Both the position numbers and the translations under genes were made by a program. A model generated the notes under the pieces. That model worked only from the letters and a program-made list of their open reading frames with translations. It had not been told where the DNA came from and ran no database searches. From contig JAJTUP010000066.1 in NCBI GenBank assembly GCA_021399435.1, positions 1 to 64,000 on the forward strand: 64,000 bases of DNA, in the 5' to 3' direction. How positions within the stretch are numbered: position 1 is the first letter of the stretch; every line of letters begins with the position of its first letter. Below, in pieces: positions 42,490 to 52,603 of this stretch. Source of the DNA: Diaporthe sp. PMI_573 (taxonomy: Eukaryota > Ascomycota > Sordariomycetes > Diaporthales > Diaporthaceae).

Positions 42490-44340
42490 ACGTCCCCGGC
42501 CCGGCTTCCGCCCCCCCCCTGATTCCGCCCCCCCCACATCCGCGTTCACGCGTGTACGCGTCTGCCCCCACCCTATATAAACTCAACCATATCTTTCCGA
42601 GAGAATTTTTTCTGGTCACCAAACTTCTTCCAAGCATCAACCTAGTCATCATGAAGCCCTATGGGGAAGCCGAGATCCATGACGCCCTTGTTGCGTGCAG
42701 GGATGGAATGCCCGTCAAGCAGGCTTGCAGGACCTGGCATATCCCCCGTTCCACACTTCGCGATCGCCTCGCCGGCGCGCAAAGTCAGCGCGTTTCTCAC
42801 GAACCTCAGAGGCCTCTTTCTGATGATCAGGAGGATCGATTGGCCCTATTCCTTATCAACCAAAGCAGCTTGGGCCATGCGTTAACTCGCTGGGAAACGA
42901 GGGCTCTGGCAGCCCGAATGGCCTCGTCGGGGAAGGAGGTCGCTCCTCTCGGAAGGAAGTGGCTGAGGGCCTTTTTCCTTCGTCACCCTATCCTCCAAAG
43001 CCGTAAGTACCAGCGCGTTGAGGCTAAACGGCTAAGGGCAGCTACCAAAAAGAACGTTGGGTTGTGGTTTGACTTCATGCAGTTGCCTATCGTGAAGGCA
43101 ATTAAGCCGGCCAACCGATGGAATGCCGACGAGGGCGGGCTGATGGAGGGCAAGTCCGAGAAGGCGCTCACGATCGGCTATTCGGAAGGAAGCCAGCTTC
43201 TTCAGAAGGACTTTAATTCGAGAGCGTGGACCTCCTTCCTTGAGTGTATCTCCGCCACGGGCAAGTTCCTCGTCCCACTCGTTATTTTTAAGGGACTCAG
43301 CATTCAGCAGCAGTGGTTTCCTATCGCCCTTGAAGATCACGAGGGCTGGCAGTTCACGGCGACGAAGAAGGGGTGGATGGAGGAACCTATCGCTATCCAC
43401 TGGCTTCGGAAGGTCTTCCTTCCTCAAACAGTACCAGAGGACCCATTAGAATGGCGCCTTCTCGTGATCGATGGGCACCATACACATACAACGGTCGAGT
43501 TTATGTGGGAATGCTTCTCGAATAAGGTGTATATCGTTTTTTTTGCCCGCCCATACTTCGCATATGCTGCAACCGCTCGATGTGGCGATCTTCGGCCCTC
43601 TAAAGCTCGCATTTAAGAAGCATCTCGATCACCAGGGAGGGCATGATTCGTCAACAGTCGTGGCAAAGAAACGGTTTCTTTATTGCTATCACAAGGCTCG
43701 AATTGACACTTTGACGGAAGCAAATATACGTTCTGGCTGGCGGGCGACTGGTCTCTGGCCAGTGTCTAAGCATAGGGCACTCGGAAGCCACTTTATCGCC
43801 GATAATCGCGAGAAGGAAGCGAGATCGTTGGAATCTGGCGGTACCAATAGCTCCAGCAGCCATTTCTGCACTGATAAGTGTTTTTGTCGGCCTCGAGGGA
43901 CCATTTTTGCGACCCCTAAGCGATCTCAAGACCTAAGGGGTATGGTGGCTCGGTATGCCCGTCAGAAGAATCTCAGCCCCACATCACGACTCCTCTTCAG
44001 GAAAATCCTCAAAAGTTGGGACCAGATAGACGTCGATCTGACGATGTCCTCACAAAAAGCCCGAGAGTTGGAAGCCCAGATTGAAGCCAGTAGGGTAGTC
44101 CGAAGGAAGAAGGTTCAACTTGACCCGAATGAACTTTTCGCCGATATCGAGGCCATTCGGAGGACTCAGATTGAAGCGGGGGTGGTATCAGAAGAAAGCG
44201 ACGCTTCAGAAGAGTCGGAAACACCATCGGAAGCGAGGTCAACTATCGTGGTGGCGGCGTCGTCGGCGACGAGGCGAAGGGGGCGGTCGTGAGGGAAGGG
44301 GGCGGAATCAGGGGGGGGGCGGAAGCCGGGCCGGGGACGT
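42490..44340 (+). mobile_element. pogo/Fot1 (Tc1/mariner) element with perfect TIRs and TA duplication
   Basis: The terminal inverted repeats are about 45 bp: ACGTCCCCGGCCCGGCTTCC at the left end from 42490, and its complement at the right end to 44340, followed inward by C-run / GATTCCGCCCCCC blocks. TA flanks both ends (42488-42489 and 44341-44342). The related empty site is at about 47692. A TATATAA at 42571 precedes the transposase. The TIR quality suggests recent insertion. Confidence 0.92.
42651..44292 (+). pseudogene. pogo/Fot1 transposase, one-base frameshift in a T-run
   Basis: From the ATG at 42651: an N-terminal HTH (ACRTWHIPRSTLRDRLAG), a CENP-B-type DNA-binding region (LGRKWLRAFFLRHPILQSRK), then the DDE domain with WNADEGGLMEG (first Asp), LLVIDGHHTHTTVEF (second Asp) and, after a shift from T8 at 43538-43545 into another frame, HTSHMLQPLDVAIFGPLK (third Asp). 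The tail RKKVQLDPNELFADIEA is charged. Total about 545 residues if read through the shift. The T-run could be a slippage mutation or a slippery site. Confidence 0.85.
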
Positions 44341-44394
44341 TAATTGCTGAACTTTGCTGAGGCAGCCAACGTCCGATTCCGCAGTCGCTGATTG

Positions 44395-44790
44395 ATTCTC
44401 AAAGGCCTAAGACCTGATGACAAAGCTGTATGGCATTCCTTTTCCGTCAGCACGTATTGCATTCAAATTCGACCTCGAGCTGATCCAATACGACGTGGTC
44501 AATGCGTTTGTCCATGCTCCGTTTGATCAAGACATCTTCATGAGAATGCCTCGTGGATATGAAAAGAAGGGAACAATCCTGAATGCTAATTAAAGCAATT
44601 TACGGACTGCGAATCTCGCCACTCCTTTGGCGAAAAGAATTCACCAAAACACTGGCCCAGTGTGGATGCAGACAGGTTCCGAATGAGCCCTATTGCTACA
44701 TCAAGGACGGCATCATGGTCTTCTTCTATGTGGGCGACATCATCGTTGCGTACCAGAAGAATCGATGAGAAGAAGTCGACGAACCATATG
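44395..44790 (+). pseudogene. Ty1/copia reverse-transcriptase fragment, copy 1
   Basis: Frames read FDLELIQYDVVNAFVHAPFD and MRMPRGYEKKG, shift by one, then LIKAIYGLRISPLLWRKEFT and DGIMVFFYVGDIIVAY. This is the central copia RT; the catalytic Y-V-D-D is Y-V-G-D. It ends abruptly near 44790. Copy 2 at 47.8 kb carries the same shift and the same Gly. Confidence 0.75.
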
Positions 44791-45396
44791 CACTAGTATG
44801 TGATACACCGGACCTTAATGTTTAGAGCTTAAACCTAGAATTAGTAAAGTCGTGTTCTATTCCTTGATGCTTAATTCTTAATATTCGTGAACATTCAAAT
44901 GTAGTCGCCTTATCCTCGAATACTTACTTTTCCTTTCAACACAAATACCATAATTTCACAAAGCTTAAACAATCTATTTTACCTCCGATTCTGTTATCTT
45001 AGAATATGCTGTAGGCGATAGCAAGTATATGAGGACATGAGAATTGCACTTAAAACCCGCGACTGTGGATTCCCCTCTCCCCATTTTTGTAATGTTACAG
45101 TACACGATATAATTGGAAATACAGTCGCAAATGTATCATTATTCCAAAGTACAGTACATATGTATTGCTGATTTACAAGACTCATACTGTACAGCGTTTC
45201 TTTATACTGGACATATTAACAGCAGCATCTCTTTGGGTTTGTATGCCCTCGTCGACCACATGGGTCATGGATCGTTCAACGGCCAAGTCTGGACAACTCA
45301 CGAGACGCCATCGGGACACGAAGCGCCGGGACACGAAGCGGCGAGACACACGCTTCCAAAATCCTCCCCACACATCGCACACGGCAGACCCGCTAG
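44791..45396. other. A/T-rich intergenic
   Basis: No gene. A short direct repeat, CGGGACACGAAGCG, occurs twice near 45314-45345. Confidence 0.5.
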
Positions 45397-47047
45397 CTAC
45401 TCGCCACATTGGAACCAGTCCCTCATGGCCTGGTAGAATGTAGTCTCGATCCATTCCTTCAAGCTTGAGAGAGAGGCTAACAACACATACGCGTCCAGAA
45501 GCGTCGCCGTAGAGCCCATCCTCAATGGACCATACATTTCGATGGAGTTGTCCCGATCACAGGCGAAGTAGACCTGCCAATCGTGTCCCGTCGTCACAAT
45601 CAATGGCAACGAGACCACCTTCGCCCTCATCGGTGCGGCTTCCTGCGGGCTGGAAGAGGGTTGCTGATCTATATTGCTGGCGTTTTGAAACTGCTCATCC
45701 AGGAGGGCCAGACCACGGGCGGTATAGAGGCTCATCATGCGCCTGTGCCAGGCAGCAACCCAGATGCCAAGCTGGAGGACAGGATCGCGCGACGAGTAGT
45801 CCTGCTTGGTCTCAATCGACACCGCGATCGGGCTGTCTCGGATGGGGTAGTAGGTTGTCTGGTTCACATGGGGCGGTGGTCTGTCCCCACTGGGAAGTCC
45901 GTCCTCGTCTAGAGCTGCGCTCTGGGTGAGATCAGAGATAACCGTCTTGAGTGGTGTCCCGTCCGCGATATCCAACACGAGCACGTAATCGACCTTCTTA
46001 GAGTCCGTACGGGTATGCATCAAGTCCTTCGGCACTGACACGTGGCTGGCAGGCTCGGAGCCCTCGCTCGCCGAGCTGAGTACACTGCCGGCTGATACCG
46101 AGCATGCCAGATCGCTCAGGTTTGTCTGCTGTTTGATCTTCTGCGAGACCGCCCCGCGGTCAAGCCGTGGAACCCATTGGTAGGAAATCGTAGCTGACAT
46201 GACCGGCTCGAACCGAGCAGACACAGTCTGCCGCTGCTCTTGTTTCCTCCTCTCCAGAGGATGTGACCCAAAGACGAGGTCCAGAAGCGGTGTGTGCACT
46301 AGGCTGTTCCATGCATCCTCATATCGACGAAGTTTCCGGGATGCCTCGGCGGTCTCGACAATGCGGCATAGCCCGGCAAATGTGGCTAATGTCTGGGGAC
46401 TCGGGCCTCCAGGTGCTGGCTTGCGGAAGCAGTATGGTGGCAACAGCTGGTCCTCGACCGTCTTAATTTCAGTCTGGAGTTCGCCTGGGAAGACTTCGAT
46501 TCTGAAGTTACTGATGTACTGAATGCGGTCGTGCAGGGGCTTAATATCTTCTGGAAGGCTTCCATCACGGGAGTCCTTAATAAAAACCGGCTTATCGAGG
46601 AGATACATGTGGTGTGAATTCTTGATTGGGCTCGGCGCCCTTCGGCGTTTCACGGTCGACGGTGGCGGGAGGGGGACACGAGCCTTTGCTATAGGAGTTC
46701 TGTATACTATAGTCGAGGTGTTAACACATTTGCCCACAAGGTCTACCCATGGCCTGGAGCTACCTGCCATCGAGCTCTTTCTCGGCGTCTTCACGTCCTC
46801 GTTTTCGTGGACTTGTTAAAAACGGGTCAGGGAGCGCCAGCGCCACCGGTGGCGCTGGCGGGGTGCCTGCCATGTCGTGGCCTGCGTCGCTCTCAGTCGC
46901 GTAGTCGCTTGTCTCGAAGCGAACACGTTTCGCGCAGGGTGGTTTGTCGTCGTCCACGTCGGCATGCAGTGGAGGATCGTTGAAACTAATGTGATCTGGA
47001 GGAGTGAGATCGATGGAATCAATCCAACGCTCGATATCGCGGATCAT
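45397..47047 (-). pseudogene. PD-(D/E)XK nuclease-like fungal protein, one frameshift
   Basis: The N-terminal part from an ATG at 47047-47045 (MIRDIERWIDSIDLTPPDHI) has the short helix that opens this fungal family, a D/P-rich linker and a basic patch (SPRKRGRED). Near 46790 the reading frame shifts by one and continues for 460 residues: SLPEDIKPLHDRIQYISNF, CRIVETAEASRKLRRYEDAW, LVFGSHPLERRKQEQRQTVS, DYVLVLD, the candidate catalytic SPIAVSIETKQD and LQLGIWVAAWHRRMMSL. These domains are abundant in fungi, often near transposons; role unknown. A sequencing error could also explain the shift. Confidence 0.6.
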
Positions 47048-47457
47048 TATGCTGGGCAGCCTTGTGGTGGTGGAGTTATTGTTGTTGTCAAGTGACGGAA
47101 TTTGATGGGTGGGCAAGGTTAGTAAATAATAAGTATGTTCGGCTAAGCGTTGGCGGGGGAGCGAGAATTGGCGTTAGTCAGCGGGCCTTGCAGTGGTGTG
47201 GTGCGTGCTAGCATGGAAGAGAATCAGGTTAGAAAGGCGGTGAGTAATTCGCGCAGCTGCGCCTTTCTTTGTGCCTTGTCACCGCCTTCCGAATTTGACA
47301 CCGCCTTGGGATAGCACGACCGCCTTCCTGGTTGTCTGGCCAAGCCATGGAACCGGGCGCGGTTGTGGTGGCATGTATGAGATGGGGATTGAAATTATGA
47401 GCTGTACGGAAAACTGAATGTTTCCAGAATGCCTTGCAAGTTGAAAGTGATTATGAT
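47048..47457. other. Intergenic with CCGCCTTCC motifs
   Basis: CACCGCCTTCCGAA, CACCGCCTTGGG and GACCGCCTTCCTGG lie within 47280-47330, and AAGGCGGTG at 47236. The same motif recurs in D1 and D2. No gene. Confidence 0.5.
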
Positions 47458-48530
47458 ATTGCTCAACCTACCTGGCTGAACAAGGAGGCCGTGGCACCCT
47501 TATTTACTATACAATACTTGTGATGTCTCACCGCCTTCCTAATCTCCCGGCCGCTAGGCTTGCAATCGTCATCTCGAGTTGTCAGCCTTCCCCGCCTTCT
47601 ATTTTTGTCAATCTCAAAAGAGAAGGCGGTGTCTTTAGGTTTTCACTTGGCATATCGCTGCAGCTCGCACACCGCCTTCCTAATTGCTACACTTTGCTAA
47701 GGCAGCCAATGTCTGATTCTCAAAGGCCTAAGACCTGATGACAAAGCTGTATGGCATTCCTTTTCCGTCAGTACGTATTGCATCCAAATTCGACCTCGAG
47801 CTGATCCAATACGACGTGGTCAATGCGTTTGTCCATGCTCCGTTTGATCAAGACATCTTCATGAGAATGCCTCGTGGATATGAAAAGAAGGGAATATCCC
47901 CGAATGCTAATTAAAGCACTTTACGGACTGCGAATCTCGCCACTCCTTTGGCGAAAAGAATTCACCAAAACACTGGCCCAGTGTGGATACAGACAGGTTC
48001 CGCATGAGCCGTGTTGCTACATCAAGGACGGCATCATGGTCTTCTTCTATGTCGGCGACATCATCGTTGCGCACCGGAAGAATCGATAAAAAAAAGGTCG
48101 ACGAACTTGCCCAACAACCCCAAGAGAACTATAAAATTAGTGGTCCTGGGCATGGAGATCATCAGAGATCGTCCAAATCGCCGGATCTGGCTGGCCCAGA
48201 CCGCGTACATTGAGAAAATTGCCAGATTGGTCAACTCAGAGACCACCACACTCAGGATAAAGTTATGGCACGTGGATATACACAACCATTGGTTATGGCA
48301 AGAGGTCCAAGAGGGTACAATCGATGTAGAATATACACCTTTAGCACAAATGATAGCAGATGGGCTAAAGGCATTGCCGGCTGGAAAATGGAAAGGGTTT
48401 CTCTACCAGTTAGGCCACGAAAAACGTGGAAACAATATGTGGAGAGAGGATTCTACAAGAAGATCCCTTAAAAAACAGGCTATACCTGTTCAGCTGAGCC
48501 TGACCCTCCACCAAGCCTGATCAACCTCAC
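47458..48530 (+). repeat. Duplicated segment, copy D2, with the empty pogo site
   Basis: Uninterrupted counterpart of D1. At about 47692 CCTTCCTAATTGCTACACTT corresponds to the two flanks of the pogo element in D1. D2 extends further right than D1 through the rest of the copia fragment. Confidence 0.85.
47790..48520 (+). pseudogene. Ty1/copia RT - RNase H fragment, copy 2, internally deleted
   Basis: RT part as in copy 1 (LIKALYGLRISPLLWRKEFT, FFYVGDIIVAHRKNR). It continues in other frames with MEIIRDRPNRRIWLAQTAYI and EKIARLVNSETTT, then jumps to KLWHVDIHNHWLWQEVQEG, EYTPLAQMIADGLKALPAGK, the C-terminal end of the copia RNase H. About 150-200 residues between are missing. Several frameshifts. 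Confidence 0.75.
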
Positions 48531-49307
48531 AGCTGGCGTAACCACCACCCCTGGCATGGGTGATGAGAGTCACCTGCTTCAACTCCTGGGAGGGATGTCC
48601 AGGGCCAGCCGCATGATTCGTCGGGGAGGTTACCTTGCAAGCCGCACGATAGGTTCGAACAGGCCCGGGCTGTGATAAGGTGCCTGGCGTACTGACGTCT
48701 CGTATATGCAATGTAATCAATCCTGACACCATCACGTAGGAAGGCAGGCAGAGCCGAATGCCTAGCACCGTCAGATTGAGGAATTCCCTATTTAGGCAAT
48801 TTTGGCTGCTACCCATCGCTGGGTACATATCCGTCTTCCAATGTAGGAATGTGTTGGTTTATCCCGATGGGGCAATTTCATCGGCGAGCCCTCGCTCGTA
48901 ATCGTGCGAAGTGTTGCAGGCGTTTTTGTTAGCGTTTGGTGACAGAGGAGCTTCGCTACTGCCAATTCCCGGATTGCTGCACCCTGGCTGAAGACTCGGG
49001 CTAAATCCCCGGTCTGGTCCGGCGTTGTATGAGCCATCGCCTTTGGTGAAATAGGCTATCTCAAGGATGCTGTGGTCATGCTGTGGTCATGCTGTGGTTA
49101 GGCTTTGTGAGGCCGTCATCGTCGGTGGAACCTCGCCAAGGTTAGGTGAGCCGAATGTCCAGGCTGCAGTGAAGGCGCGAATTACCCTCCAGAACCCGCC
49201 TGCGCCATCACACTCAGCTCGATCAGCAGGAGACATACATCCCAGAGCATTTTCCGGCGGCCCCTGCCACAGTCTTACCGCGGCGACTGCCTGGGTTGAC
49301 GGAGGCT
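48531..49307. other. Intergenic
   Basis: Upstream of the chromodomain gene. Two adjacent copies of TGCTGTGGTCA lie at about 49070-49090. The frame of the next gene is open from about 49171 but without an ATG before 49308. Confidence 0.5.
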
Positions 49308-50522
49308 ATGGTAGAAGGTGAGCCGGCCTCACAAGACAGCACCTCGTCCGAGGCAAGAAAAACATCCCGCTCTGGAGACAATGCAGGCGGCACGGTCGCC
49401 ACGGGGGGAGCATACCCGGTACTGCCGGTAGTGGAGGCTTCGGCTTTGCGGTTGGAGGATGGCACTCATCGGGAGAGCAGGCCAACACGTGTCTCAGCAA
49501 GAGGCGGCCGCGGTAACCATTACCGCGCCAAGCAGGAGGGTGCTCGTAAGAGTGCAGCATCCCGCCATAGCATCCGCGATTCTGTCGATCCCGATGATAA
49601 CAGTGCCGATGCCGACAGTGTGCAGCAACCTGTTGCAGATGCGGGCGCATCCCCGCAACGTCGCAAACGACGTAGAGTGAGCTCTCGACGTGAGGGAAGG
49701 CCTCGACAACGGGATGCGGAGGAAATTGTTACTTCCCCTGAGGACAGCGGAAGTGAATGGGACGGTCGGCCACCGAAGCAGCGCTATAGACGTCATGCGA
49801 CAGCCGCCGGGCGGCAGACTTCGAAATTCGAAATCGCTGAAGACCGCGGACTATGGCCTTGTGCTGACCCAGAGGCCGTCAAAGCACTATCTGCAAAGCT
49901 TGCAGAATCGCTATTCGCGACAGCAGATGTTAGGAGCGCGAAAGTGGACGGTGTGACGGTGTTTCAGATACGATTCAAGCAAGACCTCTACTGCTCGGAA
50001 CACAGGCATCCTGTGCTCAGCAACCCGCAGCCTGCCTACACATCCAATTCGCCAGCCAGACGGCGCAGCTCGAAGCCAGGCCATAGCAAAAGCCAAAATG
50101 AAAGAGTCATTTCCAGCGATGCTGCAGATGATCCCAAAGACAAGGTCAAGAAGCCGCAACGCCGGCGTTGGGAGCCTTCAGAAGAAGAACAACTTTCTGC
50201 ATGGGTTGAGCAGGGGAAGGAGTGGGGATGGATTGCATCTAAGTTGGAGCGAAGCCAGCCGGCTATCATGCAGCACTGGGGAATCATGAAGCAAAACCAA
50301 AAGACAATCGAGGATAAGAACCCTTTACCTTCGCAAACAGAAAACGACCAAACGGAATATGAGGTCGAGAAAATTTTAGATGTCGAAGAAAGAGGAAACG
50401 GGCGGGCACGTGTTAAGTGGGCACACTTTGGAGAACCGACCTGGGAACCACTGGAAGAATTCCTCGGGACGGAAGCACTGCTCGCCTATGTGGGGGAGCA
50501 TGGGCAGATTTCACCTCGATAA
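49308..50522 (+). CDS. Myb/SANT-like and chromodomain protein, copy A
   Basis: An ATG at 49308 gives 404 residues, single exon. Residues 1-180 are low in complexity and basic (RRKRRRVSSRREGRPRQRDA), a likely nuclear signal. Residues 180-240 include LWPCADPEAVKALSAKLAES. At about 295-335 RRWEPSEEEQLSAWVEQGKE and IASKLERSQPAIMQHW follow a Myb/SANT pattern (W-x6-L-x-W-x5-W-x2-I-A-x-L-x-R-x4-I-x2-HW). The C-terminus is a chromodomain (EYEVEKILDVEERGNGRARV, KWAHFGEPTWEPLEEFLG) with the aromatic cage candidates Y, W and W. Expected role: DNA binding coupled to reading methylated histone H3. A tandem array follows it. Confidence 0.75.
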   Translation: MVEGEPASQDSTSSEARKTSRSGDNAGGTVATGGAYPVLPVVEASALRLEDGTHRESRPTRVSARGGRGNHYRAKQEGARKSAASRHSIRDSVDPDDNSADADSVQQPVADAGASPQRRKRRRVSSRREGRPRQRDAEEIVTSPEDSGSEWDGRPPKQRYRRHATAAGRQTSKFEIAEDRGLWPCADPEAVKALSAKLAESLFATADVRSAKVDGVTVFQIRFKQDLYCSEHRHPVLSNPQPAYTSNSPARRRSSKPGHSKSQNERVISSDAADDPKDKVKKPQRRRWEPSEEEQLSAWVEQGKEWGWIASKLERSQPAIMQHWGIMKQNQKTIEDKNPLPSQTENDQTEYEVEKILDVEERGNGRARVKWAHFGEPTWEPLEEFLGTEALLAYVGEHGQISPR

Positions 50523-50697
50523 ACGGACACAGGTCACTTAGGCTAGGCTCTGCGGGGGTACCGCCATGCATTACGACTAAAGTTGTCACTGTATTCTATA
50601 GTGTAAGTCAGCTGCAAAATATACTTGTTATCACTGACAGGATGGACAGCCTCGCCTGGATTCAAAATAAATTCAAATGAGCCGCAGTGACACCGAA

Positions 50698-50726
50698 GAG
50701 CAGCCATTTCGCCTCTCGGCAGCCCC
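50698..50726. repeat. Conserved box 1
   Basis: GAGCAGCCATTTCGCC then TCTCGGCAGCCCC, downstream of copy A and just before array 1. Also at 52502-52530 and 54343-54370. Confidence 0.75.
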
Positions 50727-50772
50727 ATAGCCTCTCCCTGACTCTATTTTCGTAGGCGCTGCCACTCCTTAG

Positions 50773-51060
50773 GTACGTGCCCTTTCTGCCATTCAATACG
50801 TACCCTTTCTGCCATTCAATACGTACCTTTTCTGCCACCAGTCAGCATGTACCTTTTCTGCCAGTCAGTACGTACACCCTCTGCCTATAAGTACGTATCT
50901 TTTCTGCCAATCAGTATGTACCCTTTCTGCCATCAGTCAGTACGTATCCTTTCTGCCAGTACGTATTTTTTCTGCCAGTCAGTACGTACCTTTTCTGCCA
51001 TCAGTCAGTACGTACCCTTTCTGCAAGTTAGTACGTATCTTCCCTGCCAATCAGTACTGC
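50773..51060 (+). repeat. Tandem array 1: about 12 units of 23-26 bp
   Basis: Each unit begins with TACGTA (or TATGTA, CATGTA), then CCYTTTCTGCCA and a spacer ATTCAA, GTCAG or AATCAG. Units differ by small indels. There are no unique spacers, so it is not a CRISPR array. Confidence 0.85.
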
Positions 51061-51548
51061 CCAAAATCGTTTCATGAGTTGACAGTGCTTGGTGTGACGG
51101 CAGCCACGGTAGGCAAAGCCCTCTGGCCGGAGACGATTGACTTGCATTTTTGTTGCTTATAGATCTCGAAAGCTCTTGGCTCTTCCATTGGCCCGTGTCT
51201 CAAATGTTTTGCCGACAACCACTTCTCCCTTGGTTTTCTTTTCTTGTACAGCGAAGTAAAAATACATAAGCTCGAAAGCACTATGCAGAATAAATACATT
51301 GCGTGTAACAACTTCCTACAGCCTGGGACTCGTACAGTAGTCCACAGAAGTACGTCATCTCGTTGGTAGTGAAGCTTTCAACTTACGACCTACTTACGTT
51401 CAGAAGTACGCCGCTCACATGGCTTGCATAGCCACGCATCTGAATTGATACAAAAGCAGTCTTATTTTCCCTCACTTTCCGAATAATTTCAATTAGCAAC
51501 AACTCGCCATTCTCGTTACAATATAGAACATTCCCGCACTTTGCAAAA
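51061..51548. other. Intergenic
   Basis: No gene recognised. The last 100 bp are A/T-rich and would contain the promoter of the small gene that follows. Confidence 0.5.
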
Positions 51549-52019
51549 ATGAATACCTTCGCCTTCTTTACAAGTGTGCTTACACTTGGGTCTTCGCACT
51601 ATATATTTAAGGACAATGGTATTCCAGTCCCTGTTCCTTTCAACTTCATAACTAATGCTAATGCGACTTGGCTTGATAGGGAGTGCTCACGCGCTTGAAG
51701 TTGTAATGCAAGATGGTATATTAATTATGGTTTGACTCTTTTCAAACCTAATGGGTCGTGCTAATGCAATATAGCCGCCGAAAGTTCTGGTGGGACAAGA
51801 TTGGGCAGTTTTCTACCTGGAGTCGTTCATCCAAGCACCACCGAGTCTGCTTTCGGCGAACGACAGGTGACCCAGGCAGTTTCATCTGGCTCGATGGATG
51901 TGGTGGAATTAGTTACTGACAACTCCGAACACATTGGTTCGCAGCACGAAACTAATGGGTTATCAAGGCTCGCAGAGCCAACTGTTAAGGTATATATTAA
52001 TGTCTGCGAGAAGAACTAG
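51549..52019 (+). CDS. Small three-exon gene, product unknown
   Basis: Exons 51549-51618, 51680-51715 and 51775-52019. Introns of 61 and 59 bp have GTATTC/GTATAT donors, GCTAATG branch sites and ATAG acceptors. Combined length 351 nt, 116 residues, no internal stop. The N-terminus, MNTFAFFTSVLTLG, is mildly hydrophobic and could be a weak signal peptide. The body (GGTRLGSFLPGVVHPSTTES, GSMDVVELVTDNSEHIGS) has one Cys near the end and no domain I know. The gene lies between the two chromodomain copies. The agreement of two introns with an open frame is the main evidence. Confidence 0.55.
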
Positions 52020-52476
52020 CTATAGCCCGATGCACACGGTTATTATATTTCATGATATCAAGGTTTTCGCTGGCTATCTCAATGGGCATATGTATTGCTC
52101 GAAAGGGTATTTGGTCGGCGATGGCATGGTTTAGTACCCTTTCTACCCTCCCCGGAGTTCGGAACAAAACTGATCATGTGTAAGTCTAAATTCTGTCGTA
52201 TTGCTCAAGCGCTTCCACGTGTTACCGCAATATATTCAGAACGTCACTGCCCCGACAAGCCAATCTAAGAATTGATCAACAGTAAAACGTGGTGTCTTCG
52301 GACAGGGCTTGCCTGCTTTGGTGGATGGTGACCATGTAAAGATATTGGACAAGAATACAGACATCCAGCGCTGGGAGAATAACCGTGTAGGTTGCAAGTC
52401 CCACATGGTAAGGTGGATTACTTGGAGAGCTTGCCCATGTTACCATCATACTCATGATATTCTGTCTTGGTTTCTT
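52020..52476. other. Intergenic
   Basis: Nothing recognised before the second conserved box. Confidence 0.5.
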
Positions 52477-52530
52477 TTCAAATCGATGCGCTTGGGGCAC
52501 CGAGCAGACATTTCGCCTCTCGGCAGCCCC
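52477..52530. repeat. Conserved box 2
   Basis: TTTTCAAATCGATGCGCTTG, then GGGCACCGAGCAGACATTTC and GCCTCTCGGCAGCCCC. The longer left part is shared with box 3. No array follows; copy B begins within 80 bp. Confidence 0.75.
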
Positions 52531-52603
52531 ATTGCCTGTACCTGACCTACCACTGCTTAATCAGGAACGGGAGGAGGAGAAGAAGAAGAAGAAGCTTGCA
52601 CAG

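Larger units (their letters stand above)
42276..44790 (+). repeat. Duplicated segment, copy D1, split by the pogo element
   Basis: 42276-42489 plus 44341-44790 together match 47458-48080 (D2). Shared landmarks are TTGCTCAACCTACCTGGC, GAGAAGGCGGTGTCTTTAGG, CTGCAGCTCGCACACCGCC and the copia RT fragment. D1 and D2 differ at a few percent of positions by eye. Confidence 0.85.

Noticed and set aside
49308..50522. Copy A as a gypsy chromovirus integrase fragment
   Set aside because: The chromodomain is preceded by a Myb/SANT-like region and a basic N-terminus, not by the integrase GPF/Y module seen at 19.6 kb, and no RT or LTR is near.
50773..51060. Possible CRISPR array
   Set aside because: Units follow one another without unique spacers and vary by small indels; the context is eukaryotic. 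It is a plain tandem repeat. The same holds for 54399-54780.
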